A stretch of 5,110 nt of DNA. Origin: Candidatus Omnitrophota bacterium. Its GTDB lineage: Bacteria; Omnitrophota; Omnitrophia; Omnitrophales; Danuiimicrobiaceae. The notes beneath the pieces were generated by a model, which saw only the letters and a program-made list of their open reading frames with translations, had not been told where the DNA came from and searched no databases. Each line of letters starts with the position of its first letter. Within the stretch, counting starts at the first letter, position 1. The stretch covers positions 1 through 5,110 of the forward strand of contig JACQQO010000024.1 of assembly GCA_016206955.1 (NCBI GenBank), read 5' to 3'. Position numbers and translations under genes: made by a program. Below are positions 1 to 5,110 of this stretch, in pieces.

Positions 1-24
1 CCCCCGTACGGGGGAATGACGGGG
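1..24. repeat. Partial palindromic intergenic repeat (REP-like), cut by the left edge
   Basis: Positions 1-14 (CCCCCGTACGGGGG) are a perfect self-complementary palindrome, followed by AATGACGGGG. Read on the other strand this gives CCCCGTCATTCCCCCGTACG, which resembles the widespread small bacterial palindromic repeats built as GTCATTCCCG-stem-CGGGAAT. The window begins inside the stem, so the left flank of the element is missing. It ends about 13 bases before the treT start codon. As RNA it would form a GC-rich hairpin. No T-run follows, so it is not a good intrinsic terminator. Family membership rests on pattern recognition only. Confidence 0.5.
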
Positions 25-37
25 TACTCTAAATAAA

Positions 38-1261
38 ATGCACGGGTTAAATGAATATGAGCCTATCGTTGGAGCCCAAGTGATCGATGAGCTTCGTCTT
101 TTGGCGGATAAGACCAAAGGATGGACGGTGCAAAATGTTAACTCTACCGCGGTGGGCGGGGGAGTTGCCGAAATTTTAAACCGGATGGTTCCGCTCCTCC
201 AGGAATTGGGCGTTAAAGCAAGTTGGGATGTGATTAAAGGCGGCGAGCAGTTTTTCAAAGTGACCAAAAAGTTTCACAATGCCCTTCACGGAAAATTAGA
301 AGATCTTAAGCCCGAAGATTTCACGACGTTTCTTGAAACGAGTGAAATGAACAATAAAACGATGGAGCTCAAGGGTGATATTCTCATGATTCATGATCCG
401 CAACCCATCGCCTTGATTCAAAGGAAGGATACTCAAAAAAGCAAGTGGGCATGGCGCTGCCACATTGACGTTTCCAATCCGGATCCCAAGGTTTGGAATT
501 TTCTGCGCCCTTTTATCGATCGCTATGATGCGTCGGTTTTTTCGGCGCCTGCGTTCAGCCAGGAACTTCCCATCCGCCAATTTCTGATTCCGCCCTCCAT
601 TGATCCGCTCAGCGATAAAAATAAGGAACTTCCATTAAACACCATTCAAGAGGTTCTTCAGAAATATCAACTCGATCCAGAAAAACCGATTGTTACCCAA
701 ATCTCTCGCTTTGATTATCTGAAAGATCCGCTGGGTGTGATCGATGCGTTTGAAATGGTTCAGCGCTACGTCGATTGCCAATTGGTTCTCGCCGGCGGTA
801 CTGCCACGGACGATCCTGAATCGGTAGAAGTTCTTGAAAAAACAAATGCACGCGCAAGCGCTAACGCTGATATTCACGTGCTTGCTATTCCCTCGGGAAG
901 TGATATCGAGATTAACGCTTTGCAAAGGGCTTCAAGCGTCATAGTTCAAAAATCACTCAAAGAAGGTTTTGGGCTTACTGTGACAGAAGCGTTATGGAAA
1001 GGAAAACCTTTGGTTGCTTCGGCGGTAGGAGGGATTACTTTGCAAGTAGCGCATCGATATTCAGGGCTTTTGTGCCACAGCATTGAAGGCGCTGCCTACG
1101 CCATTAAGCAGCTTCTTCAAAACTCCGAGTATGCGAAAAAACTCGGCGAAAATGGCCGCGAACATGTGCGGCAAAATTTTCTGCTCACAAGGCATCTAAG
1201 AGATTATCTTCTTCTTTTTCTTTCCTTTTTCCATGAAGGCGATATAATTCACCTCAATTAA
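38..1261 (+). CDS. treT: Trehalose synthase, glycosyltransferring type (TreT-like, GT4 family)
   Basis: This is a 407-residue cytoplasmic GT-B glycosyltransferase. TreT enzymes make trehalose in one step from an NDP-glucose donor and free glucose. Visible signatures, all in register with archaeal TreT as I recall it, are VNST at 34-37 with the glycine loop GGGVAE at 40-45, HDPQP at 119-123, WRCHID at 139-144, and PPSIDPLS near 185-192. The donor-phosphate residues are R224 and K229 (SRFDYLKDP). The GT4 E-x7-E motif is E309/E317 within EGFGLTVTEALW. Length is close to the roughly 415 residues of characterised TreT, and the N-terminal 'EYEPIVG' aligns near the usual start, so it appears complete. 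ATG 38 is the first start after an in-frame TGA at 17-19. No good Shine-Dalgarno precedes it, only GGGG at 21-24. The sensor kinase begins two bases after the stop. The donor nucleotide cannot be read from sequence. A related GT4 sucrose- or trehalose-phosphorylase-like activity is the main alternative. Confidence 0.88.
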   Translation: MHGLNEYEPIVGAQVIDELRLLADKTKGWTVQNVNSTAVGGGVAEILNRMVPLLQELGVKASWDVIKGGEQFFKVTKKFHNALHGKLEDLKPEDFTTFLETSEMNNKTMELKGDILMIHDPQPIALIQRKDTQKSKWAWRCHIDVSNPDPKVWNFLRPFIDRYDASVFSAPAFSQELPIRQFLIPPSIDPLSDKNKELPLNTIQEVLQKYQLDPEKPIVTQISRFDYLKDPLGVIDAFEMVQRYVDCQLVLAGGTATDDPESVEVLEKTNARASANADIHVLAIPSGSDIEINALQRASSVIVQKSLKEGFGLTVTEALWKGKPLVASAVGGITLQVAHRYSGLLCHSIEGAAYAIKQLLQNSEYAKKLGENGREHVRQNFLLTRHLRDYLLLFLSFFHEGDIIHLN

Positions 1262-1275
1262 AAATGAAATTGAGG
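1252..1275 (+). promoter_or_regulatory. Hairpin enclosing the sensor-kinase start codon
   Basis: CCTCAATT at 1252-1259 is perfectly complementary to AATTGAGG at 1268-1275, leaving an 8-base loop (1260-1267). The loop contains the kinase ATG (1264-1266). The treT stop codon (1259-1261) starts at the top of the left arm. No Shine-Dalgarno lies at normal distance; the nearest purine-rich run is GAAGG at 1235-1239, 24 bases away. The arrangement fits translational coupling, where ribosomes finishing treT open the stem and restart. A chance inverted repeat is possible. Confidence 0.4.
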
Positions 1276-3675
1276 CTGCCAAGTTTCCGCACCTTAGTCT
1301 TAATCACCGCGATCGCTGCTATTTACTATGCCTCAGCACGTTTTGGCTTAACCCTTGCTTTAGAACGCACTAACGCTTCTCCCGTTTGGCCGCCTTCAGG
1401 AATTGCTTTTGCTTTCGTTTTGCTTTTGGGCTACCGGATCTGGCCGGGCATCGCGATTGGAGCATTTCTCGCGAATTTAACCACGTTTCTGAGTTATGGG
1501 GATGTGGCTCCTATTCCCATTATTGTGGTTTCTAGTTTGATTGCAGTTGGAAATACACTTGAAGCGATTTGCGGCGCATTTTTATTGCGCTTATGGATCG
1601 GTTCTCGAAATCCTTTTGATCATGCCCTAGATTATCTTAGGTTTTTCCTAACCGTTTTACTCATGTGTGCGGTGGCCGCAACCATTGGCCCGACCACTTT
1701 GCTTTCTTTTGGTTTTTTTTCGAAAACACTTTATCCTGTGGTTTGGTTTACCTGGTGGCTTGGGGATATCGTAGGTATTTTAGTTTTGACGCCTATTTTT
1801 ATTGCGTGGCGACCTCCTCTTTTTCCGCCTCGCTGGAAATTAAGACGCTATTTCGAAATTTTATTATTTGCCTTCTTTTTTTGGATCATGGCTGAAACTA
1901 TTTTTGGCACCTATTTTCACGTTGAAGGCATTCACTTCAAATATACACTTATCCTTTTTGTTATCTATGCGGCTTTTCGGTTTGGTCAGATCGGAGCATC
2001 GCTTGCAGTTCTTACTCTGTCTGCTATTACGATATGGAACACCTACCATGGCATCGGGCCTTTTGTCGTGGAATCGCAGAATGAGTCACTCCTGATACTG
2101 CAATTGTTTATTGCCGCGACCAGTTTTACTTCATTGTTTGTCAGCGCCGTCCTTAACGATCAAAAAAATACCGAAGAAAAACTGCGTCAAGATCAAGAAA
2201 GAACTCACCTCATCCTTGAGACGGCCAACGACGCTTTTATCGGTATGGACGAAAAGGGCGATATTACCGATTGGAATCGCCAAGCGCAGATGCTTTTTGG
2301 CTGGTTACGGGAAGAAGTGATCGGCCGGCCGCTGGCGGGGGTGATTATTCCTCATCGTTATCGGGAAGCCCATTGGAAGGGCCTCAAACATTTCTTTGCG
2401 ACCCATGAGGGGCCTATTTTGAACAAACGACTCGAGCTCAGCGCTCTCCATCGGAAAGGACATGAATTTTTGGTGGAGCTTACGGTTTGGCCGATCCGTT
2501 TTGAAGGCTCTTATCGCTTCAATGCAGTTCTCCGCGATATTACCGAACGCAAGCGCGCGGAGGAGAGACTGAAACAAGTGATCGAGTTTGCTCCCAACGC
2601 CATGGTTATGGTGAACCAAGAAGGAAAAATCATGTTAGCTAATCAGATGGTTGAAAAAGTTTTTGGTTACAGCCATGAAGAATTAGTCGGGAAACCCATC
2701 GAAACGTTAGTTCCCCATCGATTTCGTGAGAAACACGAAAGTGACCGCAAAGTCTTTCATCAGCAACCAACAGCACGTCCTGTGGCAGGACGCGAACTCT
2801 ATGGACTGCACAAGAATGGAACTGAAATTCCAGTGGAAATCGGTTTAAGTCCGGTTGAAACTCCGGACGGGACTCTGGTACTGGCAGCGATTATCGATAT
2901 CAGCGAACGCAAGCAAGCTGAGAAAAGAGTAGCTCAATTTGTTAAGGAAATCGAAAGTGCCAATGAAGAATTGCGCGGTTTTGCCCACATTGTTTCCCAT
3001 GATTTAAAGGCCCCACTCCGGGGAATCGCCACGGTTGTTGAATGGCTGATGAATGATTATCGGGCTAAACTTGGCAAAAAAGGTGAAGAGTGGCTCGAGC
3101 TCATTAACGAAAGAGTCAATCTGTCGCATACCTTGATCGACGGCATTTTGGAATATTCAAGTGTAGGTCAAGTCAAGGGAAAGGCAAGAGAGATAGATCT
3201 CAATGTACTGGTTCGGGAAGTGATCGATGTTTTGATGCCGCCTGAGAATATCTCGGTTGAGGTTGAAAGTACACTTCCTACGATTCATGCCGATCCTGTT
3301 CGGATTCGGCAGATCTTTCAGAATTTAATCGGAAATGCCATAAAATATATGGACAAACCAAACGGGAAGATTAAAATTAGGTGTGAGCCGGACGGCGCTT
3401 ATTGGAAATTCAGCATTTCGGATAATGGGCCGGGAATCAGCGAAAATTATTTTGAGAAGATCTTTCAAATGTTTCAGACTTTGCAGCGAAAAGATAAATC
3501 CAAAAGCACAGGGATTGGCCTTGCGCTCGTGAAGAAAATTGTTGAATCGTACGGCGGCAGTATCTGGTTAGAATCAAAAGTGGGTGAGGGAAGCACGTTC
3601 TATTTCACGCTTCCTAGTAAAGGCGCTGTGGTTTATGAAGAGGCGCGGCAACAAAACGAAATAAGGAGGATTTAA
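1264..3675 (+). CDS. Membrane sensor histidine kinase, MASE1-PAS-PAS-HisKA-HATPase_c
   Basis: This is an 803-residue inner-membrane kinase. Residues about 8-295 form a MASE1 sensor module: roughly eight hydrophobic segments (near 9-25, 46-75, 84-105, 125-150, 158-182, 197-213, 227-260, 272-292) with the hallmark WPPSGIA at 42-48. Two cytoplasmic PAS domains follow, about 315-430 and 440-550. Each ends in a D-I-[TS]-ERK-x-AE coupling motif, and they share the pattern IP/VPHR[YF]RExH. The HisKA helix has phospho-accepting H579 in SHDLKAPLR, of the phytochrome-kinase-like type. The ATPase has N-box N687/N691, G1 DNGPGI at 720-725, F-box IFQMF at 733-737 and G2 STGIGLA at 748-754, so all catalytic boxes are intact. 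ATG 1264 is the first start after an in-frame TGA at 1234-1236 and gives a sensible short N-terminus before the first membrane segment. The neighbouring receiver five bases downstream is the likely cognate partner. The signal sensed by MASE1 is unknown. Confidence 0.93.
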   Translation: MKLRLPSFRTLVLITAIAAIYYASARFGLTLALERTNASPVWPPSGIAFAFVLLLGYRIWPGIAIGAFLANLTTFLSYGDVAPIPIIVVSSLIAVGNTLEAICGAFLLRLWIGSRNPFDHALDYLRFFLTVLLMCAVAATIGPTTLLSFGFFSKTLYPVVWFTWWLGDIVGILVLTPIFIAWRPPLFPPRWKLRRYFEILLFAFFFWIMAETIFGTYFHVEGIHFKYTLILFVIYAAFRFGQIGASLAVLTLSAITIWNTYHGIGPFVVESQNESLLILQLFIAATSFTSLFVSAVLNDQKNTEEKLRQDQERTHLILETANDAFIGMDEKGDITDWNRQAQMLFGWLREEVIGRPLAGVIIPHRYREAHWKGLKHFFATHEGPILNKRLELSALHRKGHEFLVELTVWPIRFEGSYRFNAVLRDITERKRAEERLKQVIEFAPNAMVMVNQEGKIMLANQMVEKVFGYSHEELVGKPIETLVPHRFREKHESDRKVFHQQPTARPVAGRELYGLHKNGTEIPVEIGLSPVETPDGTLVLAAIIDISERKQAEKRVAQFVKEIESANEELRGFAHIVSHDLKAPLRGIATVVEWLMNDYRAKLGKKGEEWLELINERVNLSHTLIDGILEYSSVGQVKGKAREIDLNVLVREVIDVLMPPENISVEVESTLPTIHADPVRIRQIFQNLIGNAIKYMDKPNGKIKIRCEPDGAYWKFSISDNGPGISENYFEKIFQMFQTLQRKDKSKSTGIGLALVKKIVESYGGSIWLESKVGEGSTFYFTLPSKGAVVYEEARQQNEIRRI
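3664..3669 (+). promoter_or_regulatory. Strong Shine-Dalgarno for the single-domain receiver
   Basis: AGGAGG sits 11 bases before ATG 3681, inside the last codons of the kinase gene. It contrasts with the kinase and treT, which have no recognisable site, so the receiver is probably translated more strongly and independently of the kinase. The spacing is slightly longer than ideal. Confidence 0.75.
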
Positions 3676-3680
3676 AGAAA

Positions 3681-4091
3681 ATGAGAAGTAAGAGTCAAGT
3701 GCTTTTGGTTGAGGACGATGGAATCGATATGGAAACAATCAAACGCGCCTTTAAAGAAGTGGGAATTCCGAACCGCTTGGATGTGGCAACCAACGGGGAA
3801 GAGGCCCTCGATTATTTAAGGGGCACCGATCAAAACCCTTCTATTATTCTTCTGGATTTGAACATGCCGCGGATGAACGGTGCCGAATTCTTAAAAGTGA
3901 TGAAGCAGGACCATTCGCTCAAACATATTCCGGTTGTTGTTCTGACGAGTTCAAAGCAAAAACAGGATATTTTCGAAATGTTTGGTTTAGGGGCAGCCGG
4001 ATATATGGTGAAACCTTTGACTCGCCCTGAATTCGCTGAACTCTTCAAAGTGATTGGTCGTTACTGGAGCACAAGCGAATTACCGGAATGA
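3681..4091 (+). CDS. Single-domain response regulator, Rcp1/CheY-like
   Basis: This 136-residue protein consists only of a receiver domain. The acidic pair D12/D13 follows the first strand (VLLVEDD). The phosphoacceptor is D59 in LLDLNMP, the switch threonine is T89 in VVVLTSS, and the conserved lysine is K111 in VKPL. The motif set DLNMPRMNG, HIPVVVLTSS and Y-x-VKP is that of the Rcp1 subfamily, small receivers commonly encoded next to phytochrome-type kinases with an HDLK/HDLQ-x-PLR box. There is no DNA-binding or enzymatic output domain, so it must act by protein-protein contact or pass phosphate onward. It lies five bases after the kinase stop with its own strong ribosome site, so co-transcription and a cognate pair are likely. 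A probable terminator follows the gene. Its specific downstream target is not visible here. Confidence 0.93.
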   Translation: MRSKSQVLLVEDDGIDMETIKRAFKEVGIPNRLDVATNGEEALDYLRGTDQNPSIILLDLNMPRMNGAEFLKVMKQDHSLKHIPVVVLTSSKQKQDIFEMFGLGAAGYMVKPLTRPEFAELFKVIGRYWSTSELPE

Positions 4092-4097
4092 TGTGGA

Positions 4098-4148
4098 AGT
4101 CTAAGATATTAAAAGTTGAAAACAACTCTTTAGATAGACTGTTTTTTT
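4098..4148 (+). terminator. Probable Rho-independent terminator after the receiver gene
   Basis: AGTCTA at 4098-4103 pairs with TAGACT at 4135-4140. Inside lies a second stem, AGTTG 4114-4118 with CAACT 4123-4127, closed by an AAAA loop. One base after the outer arm comes a run of seven T (4142-4148). The position, seven bases after the receiver stop, and the T-run suit a terminator. The stem is AT-rich with unpaired bases between the two helices, so it may be weak. Alternative pairing of CTAAGA with TCTTTAG is possible. Confidence 0.5.
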
Positions 4149-4169
4149 CCAAAATTAGTGTCATTGAAA

Positions 4170-4199
4170 TTGCTTGACCTTTAGATCATCGGCTATAAT
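4170..4199 (+). promoter_or_regulatory. Putative sigma70-type promoter for the receiver-GGDEF gene
   Basis: A perfect -10 hexamer TATAAT lies at 4194-4199. Two -35 candidates exist: TTGCTT at 4170-4175 with an 18-base spacer, or the better hexamer TTGACC at 4174-4179 with a short 14-base spacer. A start near 4206 would give a leader of about 19 bases carrying the GAGG ribosome site at 4215-4218. Its position between a probable terminator and the next gene supports a separate transcription unit. The imperfect spacing limits confidence. Confidence 0.5.
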
Positions 4200-4224
4200 T
4201 TAAGTAAAACTGGCGAGGCGCTTG

Positions 4225-5110
4225 ATGGGAAATGGTACCTTGAAGGTGTTGCTCGTTGAAGACGATGAACTGGATGCCAAACTGGTCAAATACCGGTTGG
4301 AAGAAGATGCCGAGCACGAGTTCAATTTAGAAACCGTTGATACGCTTGAATCTGCCTGCGGCCGCATTGCCAAGGGCGGAATTGACGTTATTTTAGCCGA
4401 CCTTACTCTCCCCGATAGTGACAACCGAGAAAACACTTTAAAAACACTTGCCGAGAAAGCCCCCGGCGTTCCAATCGTCGTTTTAACCGGTTATCACAAC
4501 ACTTCCTTTGAACTCGATTCCGTCCGCAAAGGAGTTCAAGATTACGTCATCAAAGATCAAGTCACACGGCATCTTTTGGTTCAAGTGATCCTGCATGCCG
4601 TGGAGCGGCAGCGCCTGAAAGACGAAAATAAAACGCTCATGGATCAGTTTGAGCGCTTAAGCCTTCTTGATTCCAATACGGAACTGCTCAACCGGCGAGG
4701 TTTAGAAAAAATATTCTCCCGTGAAATTGCATGGCTTCAGAAGAATCATTCCACTTTGCCTGCCATTCTTTTGGATCTGGACGATTTTAAGCAAGTGAAT
4801 GATTTATTCGGTTACACGGTAGGCGATGAAGTTTTAAGGCAGATAGCCCATAAGCTTCTGGCTGCGTTACGGGCCACCGATTATGTGTTCCGTATCGGCG
4901 GAGATGAATTCATGGTTTTGCTCCCTGGAACGCCGGCCGCCGACAGCGTTCAAGTGGCCGAAAAAATCCGTCTGGCCATTTCTGAAAAGCCAATCCAAGT
5001 GGGATCCGACAAAATTGAAATGACCGCTAGTTTAGGCTTAATTCAAGTGAATGAACATACTGGTTCTGTTGAAAATTTGATCGCAAGAGCACACGACGTT
5101 TTAAGCTTAG
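4225..5110 (+). CDS. Response regulator with GGDEF output (diguanylate cyclase), 3' partial
   Basis: The frame stays open for 295 codons and runs off the right edge. The start is ATG 4225, six bases after GAGG (4215-4218); an in-frame TTG directly before it (4222) is a less likely alternative, and an in-frame TAA lies at 4201-4203. Residues 1-125 are a receiver: E12/D13/D14, phosphoacceptor D59 in ADLTLPD, T88, K110. A charged helix, about 115-147, probably a dimerising signalling coil, leads to a GGDEF domain from about 149. Catalytic features are intact: metal-binding D184 in DLDDFK, N192, D201 in GDEVL, and the exact GGDEF at 225-229. The product-inhibition site RxxD is R216-D219, five residues before GGDEF. 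The protein is therefore expected to make cyclic di-GMP from GTP, activated by phosphorylation and subject to feedback. The opening motif is unusual (DSNTELLNRR instead of D-x-LTGLxNRR). The fold should need roughly 15-25 more residues; any further domain such as EAL is unseen. The phosphodonor could be the upstream kinase, but this is inferred from proximity only. Confidence 0.92.
   Translation, partial: MGNGTLKVLLVEDDELDAKLVKYRLEEDAEHEFNLETVDTLESACGRIAKGGIDVILADLTLPDSDNRENTLKTLAEKAPGVPIVVLTGYHNTSFELDSVRKGVQDYVIKDQVTRHLLVQVILHAVERQRLKDENKTLMDQFERLSLLDSNTELLNRRGLEKIFSREIAWLQKNHSTLPAILLDLDDFKQVNDLFGYTVGDEVLRQIAHKLLAALRATDYVFRIGGDEFMVLLPGTPAADSVQVAEKIRLAISEKPIQVGSDKIEMTASLGLIQVNEHTGSVENLIARAHDVLSL

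Noticed and set aside
296..925. Minus-strand open frames opposite treT (296-580 and 635-925)
   Set aside because: They are antisense to conserved glycosyltransferase motifs, show no recognisable domain and are best explained as shadows.
1201..1261. Frameshift at the end of treT, suggested by the hydrophobic tail after RHLRDY
   Set aside because: The tail is in frame, short, and the protein reaches the normal family length before it; no alternative frame gives a better ending.
1665..2619. Several overlapping short frames on both strands inside the kinase gene
   Set aside because: All lie within the MASE1 and PAS coding sequence, which is continuous and conserved; there is no frameshift that would make them real.
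2544..2914. Direct 11-base repeat CGAACGCAAGC at 2544-2554 and 2904-2914
   Set aside because: It encodes the shared ERK motif at the end of each PAS domain; it reflects conserved protein sequence, not a mobile or regulatory repeat.
4092..4224. A small RNA or riboswitch in the 133-base gap between receiver and GGDEF gene
   Set aside because: The only structure seen is the terminator-like hairpin with T-run; the rest fits a promoter and short leader. No cyclic di-GMP riboswitch core was recognised.
4200..4436. Open frame of 78 codons on the minus strand, serine-rich, antisense to the start of the receiver-GGDEF gene
   Set aside because: It lies wholly opposite a clear receiver domain with intact motifs plus its leader; the serine-rich translation is a by-product of the coding strand.

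Overview
The window looks like ordinary bacterial chromosome of moderate, roughly mid-40s percent GC, densely coded on the + strand. It holds four genes: three complete and one cut by the right edge. I cannot assign a genus. The palindromic GTCATTCC-type repeat at the left edge, a TreT-type trehalose synthase and a large PAS-rich signalling repertoire fit an environmental or uncultured Gram-negative lineage. That is an impression, not an assignment.

Layout. Positions 1-24 hold the right part of a palindromic intergenic repeat. Positions 38-1261 encode a GT-B (GT4-type) glycosyltransferase that closely matches trehalose glycosyltransferring synthase (TreT). Two bases after its stop comes a large membrane sensor kinase (1264-3675): MASE1, two PAS domains, HisKA and HATPase_c. 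Five bases later, behind a strong Shine-Dalgarno, is a single-domain receiver of the Rcp1/CheY type (3681-4091). A hairpin plus a run of seven T (4098-4148) probably ends this unit. A promoter-like stretch (4170-4199) then precedes a receiver-GGDEF protein (4225 onward), a probable phosphorylation-controlled diguanylate cyclase whose C-terminus lies beyond the window.

How the genes may work together (inference). The kinase senses something at the membrane through MASE1, and perhaps redox, gas or a small ligand through its PAS domains. It can phosphorylate the adjacent stand-alone receiver, which has no output domain of its own and so must act by protein contact or as a phosphate shuttle. The receiver of the GGDEF protein is a plausible second target, which would turn the signal into cyclic di-GMP. 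The tight spacing to treT suggests that trehalose synthesis, an osmotic or desiccation protectant, is co-transcribed with this sensor.

No strikingly new system is evident. The most unusual local points are the kinase start codon lying in the loop of a perfect 8-bp hairpin made from the treT/kinase junction, and the pairing of treT with a MASE1 kinase.
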